The notes: a model not told the origin generated them from the sequence alone. Shown: positions 23,380 to 32,370, numbered from the stretch's first letter. The stretch: DNA of 38,261 nucleotides from an uncultured Candidatus Melainabacteria bacterium (GCA_947361615.1 CANAJP010000014.1:1-38261), one strand, 5' to 3'. Translations and numbers: made by a program.

Positions 23380-25188
23380 ATGAGTTTTAGTATTGATATA
23401 AATTCGGCTAACGGTGCGAATTATATACGTCCTAAGAAAGGCGCAGGTCAAAACCCTGCGGCGGTAAAGACTCCTGTTGACATGACCAAAAACGGTTCTG
23501 TTTTTAATGACCCTAATATTTTTTCTGCAGAACCTACGCAAACTTCACCATCTATAACGACAGTTAGACGTCAACCTCAACAAGGCACACAAAAAGGTGG
23601 AAGCAGTATTTTCAACGGTCAAATGAACTTTGTGTCAGGTGGTAATAGCGGTTCAGGTTCTCCAAGTGGAATTAATTCTCTTACTGCCGGTGTTGATCCG
23701 TCTATTATGGGCGGTAAGGAGTCTGCAGGTAACGATGATTTAGGAATCGGACGTGACGCCGGAAAAGGCCGTGAAGCTGCAAAGGCTTTAAAAGAGCAAA
23801 CTTCAGATTTAAAAAACGGTATTCATGATATTGAAAGTCGTGAGGATGATGCTAAAAATATAGGTAAGAAAGGTAAAAAATTACAGGCATCAATAAAGAA
23901 AACTGATGAAAAATTTAAAGAAAAAGAAGCAAAACAAAAAGCTGAGTTTCAAAAATTAGAAGATGAACGTCGTGCGGTTATGCAGGAAATGGATGATGCT
24001 AATAAATCTATTGAAGATTATTCAAGAGAATTAGAAGCAGAACTTGAAGCGGGCTCAGGTAACTTTGAAAGAATCGCCACATTAAGAAGTGCAATCCGTG
24101 AAAAAAGCTCTACAATCACGATTGGTCAGTCTAAAGTTAACGTAATTGGTCGTTCTTCAAAAGCTTTAGTTAACGAAATGACCCGTACGTCTAAAACTTA
24201 TATTAAAACAAACAAAACACATCAGAAAAATTTAGATAAAAACCAACAAAAACTTGAAAAAACGCTTGAAGTTGCGGCAGAAATCGAAGGCATTTCATCA
24301 ATAGTTGAAACAACCGGTGCGATTATCGAAAATTTGGGCCGTGTGTTTAAAGCTTGTGCCGGTATTCCAGTTGTTGGGGCCGCATTGGCTGCAGCAGGTA
24401 CCGTAATGCAACCAATAGGCGCAACAGGTAAAGCTGTTGGACAATGGGGTAAAACTGCCGCACAAATTACACAAACCGTAGCTTATGCATCTGCCGGCAT
24501 GGTTCAACAAGCATTTATGTCGGCTGCTAGCGCACTTCAAACAGGTTCTCAGGCATTTTCATCTTCTAAAGCTGCTGTCGCGGGCTTCAAAAACCTTGGC
24601 AGTGAACTTGATGCAGTGACGAGTCAATCTGAAAATGTCAAGGCTAAGGGTGATGCAGTTGCAAATAAGTCAGAAAATGTTGAAAGTACAGGCGAAGCCG
24701 GTGAAACGGATGGAACGCCATCAACTGATGGAACAACCGGAACTGATAATGTAGAAAATCCCGATAAGACGACTCAAACGGATGGTACTGATTCGACAAA
24801 GGGTGCCGAAGGTACAGATGCGACTGATGGAACTAAAGATACAAAAGGCGCTGATGGTAAAACCGGTACTGAGAAGACAACTGGAGACGCGAAGACTGAT
24901 GGTGCGGACGCGAAAAAAGCTGATGCTGCAGCAGCTAAGAAAACTGAAGCCAAGGTTAAATCGAAAATTAAGCAAACTCTATTACAAGATGGAATGGCCG
25001 TTGTTGGCCAAGCCTTAACAGTAGCCGCTTCCATCTGTGCTATGACTGCAAGCAATTCTGCAAAATCCGGAAAAGGTCATCAACATAGTGATTTCCAAAT
25101 CTCAGCCCGTGCGCAAAAAATCGTTGCTCAAACTATGAGTAAAATGGGTTATAGTGGCCCTGGCAGATTTACAGTTCGTACTAGATAA
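23380..25188 (+). CDS. Large low-complexity/coiled-coil hypothetical protein
   Basis: Unrecognised 602-aa protein with a striking modular composition. Residues 1-130 are Gly/Ser/Asn/Pro-rich and disordered. About 135-295 is highly charged and coiled-coil-like (KEKEAKQKAEFQKLEDERRA). About 300-405 is Ala/Gly-rich and hydrophobic (IPVVGAALAAAGTVMQPIGA; AQITQTVAYASAGMV), enough for one or two membrane-inserting hairpins. About 430-515 is a degenerate Thr-Asp-Gly repeat. A second short hydrophobic segment lies near 535-555. No signal peptide. RBS is GGAGAG. The coiled-coil/hydrophobic layout is reminiscent of membrane-translocated effectors, but I assign no function. Confidence 0.8.
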   Translation: MSFSIDINSANGANYIRPKKGAGQNPAAVKTPVDMTKNGSVFNDPNIFSAEPTQTSPSITTVRRQPQQGTQKGGSSIFNGQMNFVSGGNSGSGSPSGINSLTAGVDPSIMGGKESAGNDDLGIGRDAGKGREAAKALKEQTSDLKNGIHDIESREDDAKNIGKKGKKLQASIKKTDEKFKEKEAKQKAEFQKLEDERRAVMQEMDDANKSIEDYSRELEAELEAGSGNFERIATLRSAIREKSSTITIGQSKVNVIGRSSKALVNEMTRTSKTYIKTNKTHQKNLDKNQQKLEKTLEVAAEIEGISSIVETTGAIIENLGRVFKACAGIPVVGAALAAAGTVMQPIGATGKAVGQWGKTAAQITQTVAYASAGMVQQAFMSAASALQTGSQAFSSSKAAVAGFKNLGSELDAVTSQSENVKAKGDAVANKSENVESTGEAGETDGTPSTDGTTGTDNVENPDKTTQTDGTDSTKGAEGTDATDGTKDTKGADGKTGTEKTTGDAKTDGADAKKADAAAAKKTEAKVKSKIKQTLLQDGMAVVGQALTVAASICAMTASNSAKSGKGHQHSDFQISARAQKIVAQTMSKMGYSGPGRFTVRTR

Positions 25189-25236
25189 TCTATGTTTGTT
25201 TGTGTTAAAATGTCCTTGTAATAATGAGGATATTTT

Positions 25237-26610
25237 ATGAGATTATTTAATTCATTCACAAACCAGATTGAAGAGTTTAAACCTATTGAAGAAAATAAAG
25301 TTAAGATGTATGTTTGCGGGCCGACCGTTTATGATTTTGCGCACCTTGGACATGCGCGTTGTTATATTACGTGGGATGTGCTTTACAGATATTTGAAGTT
25401 CAAGGGTTATGACGTTACATATTGCCGTAACGTTACGGATGTGGATGATAAAATTCTCAAGAAAGCCGAAAAAGAGGGCAAGACACCTGAGGAAGTTTCT
25501 ACGTACTGGTACAAAGCTTTTGCGGAAAGTATGAAGAAACTCAATACTCTTAAACCCGACATTGAACCTTTTGCCACCAAAACGCTTGGCGAAATGATTT
25601 CCATCGCTAAAGATTTGATTAATAAAGGCTATGCTTATGAAGCGAATGGGGATGTTTATTTTCGTGTTAAGAAATTCCCTCAATACGGAATGCTTTCTAA
25701 ACAGCCGATTGACCAGCTTGAAAGCGGTGCGCGCGTTGAAGTTGGTGATGTAAAAGAAGATGCACTTGATTTTGCGCTCTGGAAGAAAGATGAGAAGTTC
25801 GGTTATAATTCTCCGTGGGGCGTTGGCCGTCCGGGGTGGCACATTGAATGCTCTGCGATGAGTCGTAAATATTTGGGCAAAACTATTGATATTCACGCTG
25901 GGGGAGCGGATTTGATTTTCCCTCACCACGAGAACGAAATCGCGCAATCTGAATGTGCAAACGGTTGTAAGTTCGTAAACTACTGGCTTCACAACGGTTT
26001 TGTTACTATCAATAAGGAAAAAATGTCAAAATCTTTGGGCAACTTCCTCACGATTGATGATATGTTGAAGAATTACGACGCGAATACAATTCGTTTCTTT
26101 ATTCTTACAAACCACTACCGTATGCCTGTTGAGTTTTCAGATGAAGCTTTGTCAGCAGCGCAAAGCGGTGTAAAAAGAATGCTTAACGCGAAACAAACTA
26201 AAATTAACGACGAACTCAGACTTGAAGAAACGCCTGAATATAAAGCGTTTGTCGAGGCAATGGATGAAGATTTGAATACATCTAAAGCACTTGCGGTTCT
26301 GTTTGACCTTGCAACACGTGCGAATAAAGATGAAGAAAACGCGTTTACAATCCTGTTCAAACTTGCAAGTGTTCTAGGTTTTAGCTTTGAAAAAGCAAAA
26401 TTAAGTGATGAAGAACTTACTGAGGCTCTGAAGGTTGTCGGTGAAAAACTTGGCCGTGAATTTGCTTCTATGGACGATTTGATTGCATATCGTAAAGAGG
26501 CGCGTGACGCTAAAAATTGGCCTGTTGCCGATGCTATTCGACTTGCGCTTGATGAAGTAAATATTGTGCTGAAAGATTCCAAGGATGGTACGGTTTGGGA
26601 AGTAAAATAG
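25237..26610 (+). CDS. cysS: Cysteinyl-tRNA synthetase
   Basis: A 457-aa class I aminoacyl-tRNA synthetase. Zinc-binding Cys near residue 27 (MYVCGPTVYDFAHLGHAR, containing the HLGH form of HIGH), GRPGWHIECSAMSRKYLG with further zinc ligands, DIHAGGADLIFPHHENE, and the KMSKSLGNF loop near residue 265. The C-terminal DALR-like domain is complete. Length is standard. RBS is GAGGA. It is the first gene of an overlapping set: its last 16 bases overlap the SpoIID gene. Confidence 0.96.
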   Translation: MRLFNSFTNQIEEFKPIEENKVKMYVCGPTVYDFAHLGHARCYITWDVLYRYLKFKGYDVTYCRNVTDVDDKILKKAEKEGKTPEEVSTYWYKAFAESMKKLNTLKPDIEPFATKTLGEMISIAKDLINKGYAYEANGDVYFRVKKFPQYGMLSKQPIDQLESGARVEVGDVKEDALDFALWKKDEKFGYNSPWGVGRPGWHIECSAMSRKYLGKTIDIHAGGADLIFPHHENEIAQSECANGCKFVNYWLHNGFVTINKEKMSKSLGNFLTIDDMLKNYDANTIRFFILTNHYRMPVEFSDEALSAAQSGVKRMLNAKQTKINDELRLEETPEYKAFVEAMDEDLNTSKALAVLFDLATRANKDEENAFTILFKLASVLGFSFEKAKLSDEELTEALKVVGEKLGREFASMDDLIAYRKEARDAKNWPVADAIRLALDEVNIVLKDSKDGTVWEVK

Positions 26611-28322
26611 GTAAAATTTTAACCGCTTCCCTGCTTGCTGGCGTTTTGGGTTTGAGCGCAAATGCTTATCAAATCCCTGAAAAAACTTTGCAGATAGCGC
26701 GCGAACGGATGGTTCAGGCTGTTGAAAAGCAGGGGCCGTCGTCTGAAGTTATTCGGGTTGGAATAGGAAATCAGGCGTTCAATTCGTATAATTATAAAGA
26801 TATTTCGGTTTATGGTACCGATTCTGTCGGAATTTATGACGGAAATAAATTTATTACGACCGTCGGCGCAAACTCTTTGATAAATGTGCGTTTGAGTGCA
26901 AAAGGAATGTTTGAAATTTATTCTGGTTCGAGGCTTCTGGAAGAAGTTTCAGGGCCGGTGCATTTTGTTTGCGATAACGGACTTCTCGGCGTTTCAGGTT
27001 TGAAGCGTGCCGGAAAACCTGCACTTTATCACGGAGCTTTTGAGATTGTGAAGAGCGCGACATCAGGATTTTTCAACCTTGTTAATATGATTGAGGTTGA
27101 AGAATATTTGAAAGGTGTTGTGCCGAACGAAATGCCTATTCGCTTCGGGCTTGAAGCTTTGAAAGCGCAGAGTGTAACGGCAAGAAACTATGTTCTTTCA
27201 CCGCGTGTTAAAGCCTCACCGAATTATGATGTAGTGGATTCTGTCGCAAGTCAAGTATATTACGGCGCGAATACGGAAAAAGATATTGCAACCCGTGCGG
27301 TTCAAGAAACCGAGGGGATTGTGGCGCTTTACGGCTGGGATTTGATTCTGGCGCAATATAGTTCAACTGCAGGCGGATACACAGAAGATTTTTTATACGT
27401 GTTTTCTGACCCGAAAACAAAAGCGTTCCCGTCAGTTGTAAAACCGTACTTAATTGGTAAACCTGATATTCCGGATCAACCGTCGCTGGAAAACGAAGAG
27501 GACGCGCTAAAATTCTACAGTACAACACCTGATTCATTTGACCTGAAATCCCCATATTACCGTTGGACTCGTGAGTGGACTGTCGATGAACTTAAAGCCA
27601 ATCTTGAAATGACTTTGCCTGTGCAGAGTTTGACCGGTTTTGTGACCCCTGAATTTTTGAAGGGCGAAAAACTTGGCGAAATCGAGAATATTGTTGTTAA
27701 ACAACGCGGGAAATCAGGGAAAATTATCGAACTTGTAATTTATACGAATAAAAAACATTATCATTTGTATAAGGAACTTGTTATCCGACGCGCGTTCACG
27801 AAAAATGGAAAAGCATTGCCGTCAGCGAATGTGGTTTTTGTGCCGACATACGGTGAGAATGGTAAGCTCATTTCTATCAAGGCATATGGCGGCGGCTACG
27901 GACACGGGGTTGGAATGAGCCAGTTTGGCGCAGGGTTCATGGCGCAGGAACTCGGAAAATCTTACGAGGATATTCTTTTCCGTTATTATACTGATATTGT
28001 TCTTGCGACAAAACCGATTTCGCTCTCGAAAGATAATAACTTTGTGGCACAAAGTTTTTACGCTAAAAATGATAAGGTTTTTCTTGTTGTAGATAACAAG
28101 GATAAAGTTGCAAATATTATTCTGAATATCAACGGAAAAGACAGAATTTTTCCGCTGCAAAGCCATATCATAGGGGAGTCGATTAACCGTATTGATATCA
28201 CAAAGCACCTCAAAGTGGGGAAAAATAAAGTGGTTTTTGTCTATTCTGACGAAGAAAGCAAGTTAAAAGGTAAGGAATTAAGATTATATATTGAGGTAGC
28301 AAATAGCGATGGAAGAAACTAA
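26595..28322 (+). CDS. Exported SpoIID/LytB-domain protein
   Basis: A 575-aa protein with signal peptide MGSKIGKILTASLLAGVLG then LSANA. The SpoIID/LytB core is clear: MIEVEEYLKGVVPNEMP, FGLEALKAQSVTARNY, ILAQYSSTAGGYTED, and the C-terminal GGGYGHGVGMSQFGA with the conserved His-Gly-x-Gly-Met-Ser-Gln. In Bacillus SpoIID is a lytic transglycosylase acting on denuded glycan; homologues outside spore formers are cell-wall modifiers. A C-terminal beta domain of about 90 residues follows. Start is TTG 26595, inside the end of cysS. It overlaps murJ by 14 bases, tying it to wall synthesis. Confidence 0.88.
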   Translation: MGSKIGKILTASLLAGVLGLSANAYQIPEKTLQIARERMVQAVEKQGPSSEVIRVGIGNQAFNSYNYKDISVYGTDSVGIYDGNKFITTVGANSLINVRLSAKGMFEIYSGSRLLEEVSGPVHFVCDNGLLGVSGLKRAGKPALYHGAFEIVKSATSGFFNLVNMIEVEEYLKGVVPNEMPIRFGLEALKAQSVTARNYVLSPRVKASPNYDVVDSVASQVYYGANTEKDIATRAVQETEGIVALYGWDLILAQYSSTAGGYTEDFLYVFSDPKTKAFPSVVKPYLIGKPDIPDQPSLENEEDALKFYSTTPDSFDLKSPYYRWTREWTVDELKANLEMTLPVQSLTGFVTPEFLKGEKLGEIENIVVKQRGKSGKIIELVIYTNKKHYHLYKELVIRRAFTKNGKALPSANVVFVPTYGENGKLISIKAYGGGYGHGVGMSQFGAGFMAQELGKSYEDILFRYYTDIVLATKPISLSKDNNFVAQSFYAKNDKVFLVVDNKDKVANIILNINGKDRIFPLQSHIIGESINRIDITKHLKVGKNKVVFVYSDEESKLKGKELRLYIEVANSDGRN

Positions 28323-29895
28323 AAAGGATTTTTCGACCGGAGTATTGAAAGCAGCGTGGCTCATTGCGCTGGTAACGATTTTTAGTAAATTAATCGGCTT
28401 TATCCGTGATATTGTGATTGCGAACTGCTATGGAACTTCACTCGTTTCAGACGCTTATTTTTATGCATATCAAATTCCTGCACTTGCGATAATCTTGCTT
28501 GGCGGAGTAGGCGGGCCTTTCCACAGCGCAACTGTTGCGGTTTTTTCGAAAATCATTCCTGATTTTAACGAAAAGCCGTCCGAAAGGGTAAATAAATTAT
28601 ATAGTACATTTATAACTGTAAGCTTGATTGCTTTTACGATATTGGGCGTGCTGTTTTTTGTCTTTGCCGACAAAATTATGGCGCTGATTGTGTCGGAGGG
28701 TAATCCTGAATTAATTTCGCTTGCGGCAGAACATTTGCGGATTATGACGCCTGTCTTTATTATCGGCGGAATAATCGGGATTTATTACGGAATTTTGATT
28801 ACTTATAAGAAATTTATGCTGCCGAACTTTTCACCGATTTTGATGAGTTTGGCGATAATTATAATGATTACGCTTGTAAAAAATGATACATCAGGCATTG
28901 TTCTTGCGTGGGCAACGACAATCGGCGCGGTAGCGCAGTTTTTACTCCAGTTTCCCCAGATTAGAAAACTCGGGTTTAAATTTAAGCCGAACCTTGAAAT
29001 AAAAGGCAACACAGAATTTAAAAACCTTATGGAACTTCTTTTTCCTGCGGCATTGAGTTCAACTGTCGGTCAGCTTCACGTTTATGTTGATATGTTCTTT
29101 GCGTCTTGCCTCATGGCGGGTGCGTGGACGGCAATCGGGTATGCTAACAGAATTTTTCAGTTCCCTGTCGGAATTCTTGTTACGGCGTTTTTGGTACCGC
29201 TTTTCCCGATTTTCTCAAGACTTGTGGCTGAGAAAGATTTTGACGGGATAAGAAATTATTTCAATAAAGGCGTCGGAGTGCTTTTCTTCTGTTCAATTCC
29301 AATTATCATCGGGATTTTGACGGTTGGCGAGGACTGCATAAGACTTGTTTTTGAACGCGGAACATTCGACGCTTCTTCAACAAAAATGGTTACAGAAGCC
29401 CTGATTTTCCTATCACTTGTAATCGTACCGTATGTTTTTCGCGACTCGATTACACGTGTTTATTATGCGTTTAATGATTCTAAAACACCGTTTATTGTCG
29501 CGTTTTCTTCAATTGTCTTGAAGTATCTTGCAAACTTCCTGTTTATAAACATTCTTGGAATGCAAATCAGCGGGATTACATTATCACACGCGGTTGTAAC
29601 CTGCTTCAACGCAGTTCTTCTGGGCTGGTTAATCAGAAAGAAAATCGATTTACAGTTCGGACGTCTGTGGAAAAATTCCTGGAAAATGATTTTATCAGGC
29701 CTTGTTTCGTTCGTGGCATGCCTTGGCGTTGTAATGCTTTTCCACGGCGATACAAAGTTGATTTTGGCGCTGAAAGTTGTGGCTGTTTCGCTTGTCTGCC
29801 TTGCAACTTACGTTGGCGCAAACTTATTATTGAAAATGGAATACTGCGAAATACTTTTCGACCGCTTGAAAGGAAAACTCTATGCTAAAAAATAA
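28309..29895 (+). CDS. murJ: Lipid II flippase MurJ
   Basis: A 528-aa MOP-superfamily transporter with about 14 hydrophobic helices, which moves lipid-linked peptidoglycan precursors across the membrane. The N-terminal TIFSKLIGFIRDIVIANCYG is the conserved MurJ helix 1 and includes the essential Arg. Further family marks are DAYFYAYQIP, LIVSEGNPE and, in the middle, GAWTAIGYANRIFQFPVGI and FLVPLFPIFSRL. Length is typical. It overlaps the SpoIID gene (14 bases) and tsaC (14 bases). Confidence 0.93.
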   Translation: MEETKKDFSTGVLKAAWLIALVTIFSKLIGFIRDIVIANCYGTSLVSDAYFYAYQIPALAIILLGGVGGPFHSATVAVFSKIIPDFNEKPSERVNKLYSTFITVSLIAFTILGVLFFVFADKIMALIVSEGNPELISLAAEHLRIMTPVFIIGGIIGIYYGILITYKKFMLPNFSPILMSLAIIIMITLVKNDTSGIVLAWATTIGAVAQFLLQFPQIRKLGFKFKPNLEIKGNTEFKNLMELLFPAALSSTVGQLHVYVDMFFASCLMAGAWTAIGYANRIFQFPVGILVTAFLVPLFPIFSRLVAEKDFDGIRNYFNKGVGVLFFCSIPIIIGILTVGEDCIRLVFERGTFDASSTKMVTEALIFLSLVIVPYVFRDSITRVYYAFNDSKTPFIVAFSSIVLKYLANFLFINILGMQISGITLSHAVVTCFNAVLLGWLIRKKIDLQFGRLWKNSWKMILSGLVSFVACLGVVMLFHGDTKLILALKVVAVSLVCLATYVGANLLLKMEYCEILFDRLKGKLYAKK

Positions 29896-30472
29896 AGATG
29901 AAATTATTGAAGTATTGAAAAACGATGGTGTAATTGCGTTTGTGACCGACACGGTCTGGGGTTTGGGCTGTCTTCCAAGCAGTGAAAAAGCTGTGAAAAA
30001 GATTTACGAAATAAAAAAACGTGAAGCGCAAAAACCGCTGATTTTGATGTCAAACGAGGTTTTTCATCTTTTGAAACATGTTGAAGTAATCCCGAAAGTT
30101 GGGCAGCAGCTTATTAAAAAATATTTTCCCGGAGCGCTCACGATTGTGACGAAAAAACATGCGGCCTCAACGCCTGATTACCTTACTTCCGGCATGGAAA
30201 CTGTCGGCATTAGAGTGCCAAATAACGATGTTTTTCGTGAAATTTGCGAAATTACGCCGGATCATGTTCTTGCGACGACGAGTGCGAACTTATCGCACCA
30301 GCCGAGCGCTAAGAGTTATGAACAGGCACTGGAAAACATGTCAGGGCTGGCGGATTTGGTGATAGAGGATTACGGCTGCGAATGCGCGGGACTGGAGTCC
30401 ACAGTCGTTGGAATTTTGGATGATGAAAACTACAAAATCTTCCGCCAGGGGGCGGTCGAAATTACCGTTTAA
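29882..30472 (+). CDS. tsaC: L-threonylcarbamoyladenylate synthase
   Basis: A 196-aa Sua5/YciO/YrdC-family enzyme making the activated intermediate for t6A modification of ANN-decoding tRNAs. Seen: GVIAFVTDTVWGLGCLPSS, KKREAQKPLILMS, FPGALTIV, GIRVPNN and TTSANLSHQPSA. Length fits the short TsaC form rather than the longer Sua5 form. Translation is probably coupled to murJ through the 14-base overlap. Its 3' end overlaps the convergent pilin 2 gene by 11 bases. Confidence 0.93.
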   Translation: MLKNKDEIIEVLKNDGVIAFVTDTVWGLGCLPSSEKAVKKIYEIKKREAQKPLILMSNEVFHLLKHVEVIPKVGQQLIKKYFPGALTIVTKKHAASTPDYLTSGMETVGIRVPNNDVFREICEITPDHVLATTSANLSHQPSAKSYEQALENMSGLADLVIEDYGCECAGLESTVVGILDDENYKIFRQGAVEITV

Positions 30473-31574
30473 TACATCTGACTTCGAGGTTGGAGCCATT
30501 ATCATAAGCGTAAACGTGACCGGAGAGGGTATGGATTCCCCAGGTTCTGCCATTTGGCCCCGCTGAAACGATGGAACTTGACCACAGACGTTTTTCTTCG
30601 GAATTTGCTTCTTCTCCGCTTATCAGACTTCTGTTACAAAATACTGAAATAAGTTCTTCTATGTTTGGAATTCTGCTTTCTGCATCTTGTGCCTTACATA
30701 ATGAAGATGCCTCGGCTTGTGGTTTTGTTCCTGCGCTTTTATTTAATGGCATTGGGGCGACTACCACAGAATCATTCGGGTAAAGCACTGTTATAAAACC
30801 AATATCTTTGCCGACGGTGTTTGGCCCTTTGTTTCCGTTCAAGTCGTATACAAAATTTGCACAAATTTTGGTCTGTGCATTGAACCATCTTGTACCATCT
30901 ACTGCAATACTTGTTTCATTCAAACTGAATCTGCAGGCTGGAGAGTAATATGCGACGATGCTTTCCCCATTTTGTGTTTCAAATGCTGCAGCTTTTGTAT
31001 CAATCTGGGAGTATGACCAAACGCTATGTGCAGAACCGTTAAGTTCAGGTGTGCCGTTAAACATACTGTTAAATTCCACTAATGTTTGCGGAAAATTGGA
31101 GAAAGCTATACTTCCGCTTAAAGCTGTAACTTTGTTTGGGATACCGCAGTTGCTTAAATGTTCATTGTCGCATATATTATTAATTTTTAAGACCTTAGAA
31201 AGCCCTGCGGTCAGGAAAGTTTCGGCGACATTATTAGGGTCACCATCCTCTAATATTCCAAATCCATTGATAGCCGGCATAAGTGCTATAGCCTGTGACA
31301 TTCTGGCGTAAAGCGCTTTACGTTGAGTATTCCAAGTCCGCTCGTTGATGTTACCTGTTAGACTTGGTAACGTGATGGCCGCGACTACACCGATAATTGT
31401 AAGGGATAATAATATCTCTGCCATAGTAAATGCGTAACGTTGGTACTGCGACTCGCGTAAAACGCCACCGCTCGTGCTTGCACGCAAGAACGCGGTCTTC
31501 CGTGTCGCGCACTCGTCTCTCCACTTGCTATCGCAAGTTCCGTGGCTCTGCTCGCCTTGCCCCCCCCCCCCCAC
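30462..31574 (-). CDS. Prepilin-like protein 2, start region separated by frame-breaking poly-G tract
   Basis: A paralogue of pilin 1. From the internal Met at 31424 it shares the prepilin helix, the TWNTQRKALYAR block and NGNKGPNTVGKDIG with pilin 1; the C-terminal third diverges. The frame is open back to a GTG at 31574 that is itself part of the poly-G tract and is unlikely to be the real start. The natural start is ATG 31620 after GAAAGGATTTTG, beginning MKNLKPENPCHMALLS as in pilin 1. That ATG is one base out of frame with 13 Gs; 12 or 15 would join them. The leader also has a 99-base in-frame insertion absent from pilin 1. Interpreted as phase-variable and OFF as drawn. Confidence 0.85.
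   Translation of the reverse strand: MGGGGQGEQSHGTCDSKWRDECATRKTAFLRASTSGGVLRESQYQRYAFTMAEILLSLTIIGVVAAITLPSLTGNINERTWNTQRKALYARMSQAIALMPAINGFGILEDGDPNNVAETFLTAGLSKVLKINNICDNEHLSNCGIPNKVTALSGSIAFSNFPQTLVEFNSMFNGTPELNGSAHSVWSYSQIDTKAAAFETQNGESIVAYYSPACRFSLNETSIAVDGTRWFNAQTKICANFVYDLNGNKGPNTVGKDIGFITVLYPNDSVVVAPMPLNKSAGTKPQAEASSLCKAQDAESRIPNIEELISVFCNRSLISGEEANSEEKRLWSSSIVSAGPNGRTWGIHTLSGHVYAYDNGSNLEVRCIKR
31451..31549 (-). repeat. 99-base in-frame insertion in pilin 2 leader
   Basis: Compared with pilin 1, exactly 99 extra bases (33 codons, no stops in the pilin frame) lie between the poly-G tract and the prepilin cleavage region. The insert is GC-rich and holds the hairpins ACTTGC-GATA-GCAAGT and CTTGC-GT-GCAAG. 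On the coding strand AGCCACGG sits directly before the first hairpin, as in the GC-rich repeat at 35805. Kinship with that repeat is likely but not certain. Confidence 0.6.
31560..31572 (-). repeat. Poly-G (13) contingency tract in pilin 2 leader
   Basis: Thirteen C on the plus strand. Pilin 1 has A plus twelve G over the same 13 positions, so total length, and therefore frame, is the same in the two genes. Confidence 0.9.
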
Positions 31575-31703
31575 TTAACAGGGCCATATGACAAGGGTTT
31601 TCAGGTTTTAAATTTTTCATACTTTACAAAATCCTTTCTTGACGTTTTGTCATTATCTAAATATTGAAGTGCCACAGGCACATTCTTTCATTTGCTCTTA
31701 TTT

Positions 31704-31732
31704 ATTTTAAACTATGTTTGGATTGATGTCAA
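31704..31732 (-). promoter_or_regulatory. Pilin 2 promoter and leader hairpin
   Basis: TTGACA (31732-31727), 17 bases including AAACATAGT, TAAAAT (31709-31704). The TGA of the -35 is the stop codon of the HAD gene, just as at pilin 1 with mazG. The leader has the hairpin GTGCC-TGT-GGCAC at the same place where pilin 1 has GTGGC-TGA-GCCAC. Confidence 0.75.
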
Positions 31733-32073
31733 TATTTTGCTTTCCAGTATGCTCTAAAGCTTTCAATATCTTCAAGTGTTTTGTCAAAATTTCCTTGAAA
31801 GCATATACATCTGTCGTCTAAGCATATATACGCAGATTCTTTTACATTTGTAACATCTGAGATAAATTCGTCTAAGCCATTTTCTATAATCCATTTTGAG
31901 GTGAGAAGTTTATTTCTTGTCGTAAAAATTTTTATTTCGTAATCGGCTTTGTTGAATGCGGCTAAAAACTCTTTGGCTCCCTTTTTTATTGGTGGAATGT
32001 AATTTTCATCAAAGTTTCCATTATATTCATTCAAGACACCATCAAGGTCTATAAGTAGTAGTTTTTTATACAT
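31729..32073 (-). CDS. Small HAD-superfamily phosphatase-like protein
   Basis: A 114-aa protein with HAD motif I LLLIDLDGVLNEY (nucleophile Asp about residue 9, acid/base Asp 11), motif II IKIFTTRN with Thr near 51-52, and a late CLDDRCI acidic pair as motif IV. There is no cap domain. It is short for the family but all core motifs are in place. The substrate cannot be predicted. RBS TTGGAGAATTA. Divergent from an XRE gene 90 bases away that may control it. Confidence 0.75.
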   Translation of the reverse strand: MYKKLLLIDLDGVLNEYNGNFDENYIPPIKKGAKEFLAAFNKADYEIKIFTTRNKLLTSKWIIENGLDEFISDVTNVKESAYICLDDRCICFQGNFDKTLEDIESFRAYWKAKY

Positions 32074-32114
32074 TAATTCTCCAACTAGACTGTGAGTAAC
32101 GATTTCTTATAATT

Positions 32115-32127
32115 AGACTATAAGTCT
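32115..32127. promoter_or_regulatory. Palindromic operator candidate between HAD and XRE genes
   Basis: AGACT-ATA-AGTCT, a perfect 5-bp inverted repeat in the 89-base divergent intergenic region, next to a -10-like TATACT. A likely binding site for the adjacent XRE protein by position only. Confidence 0.45.
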
Positions 32128-32162
32128 ATACTATTTGTCAAGATATATTGGAAAATTATAAA

Positions 32163-32369
32163 ATGGATATTTGGTTCAAGGTATTTTCTGATAATGTCAA
32201 AAAGTATAGAGTTGCTAAGAAGTTGAATAAAACAGCTCTTGCAACTTTGGTTGATTGCGATGTTTCTTATATTGGTAAAATTGAACGTGGTGAGAAATAT
32301 CCAAATTTGAAAATGATTATTAAATTAGCAGTGGCTCTCGGTATAGAACCGAAAGATTTGTTTGAATAA
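32163..32369 (+). CDS. XRE-family helix-turn-helix regulator (single domain)
   Basis: 68 aa. The HTH covers LNKTALATLVDCDVSYIGKIE, with a C-terminal IKLAVALGIEPKDLFE helix typical of the family. I chose ATG 32163; a TTG 15 bases upstream is possible, and only a weak GGA precedes it. It is the fourth one-domain XRE protein in the window and is not closely similar to the duplicated pair. It is ended by its own terminator. Confidence 0.85.
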   Translation: MDIWFKVFSDNVKKYRVAKKLNKTALATLVDCDVSYIGKIERGEKYPNLKMIIKLAVALGIEPKDLFE

Positions 32370-32370
32370 A

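Noticed and set aside
23380-25188. Type III secretion translocator-like protein
   Set aside because: The coiled-coil plus hydrophobic layout is superficially similar, but there are no secretion-system genes nearby and no recognisable family motif.
31574-31574. GTG at 31574 as the true start of pilin 2
   Set aside because: The GTG is created by the edge of the poly-G tract, follows a TAA directly, has no RBS, and pilin 1 has GTA at the same place. The shared ATG with RBS further upstream is the better start.
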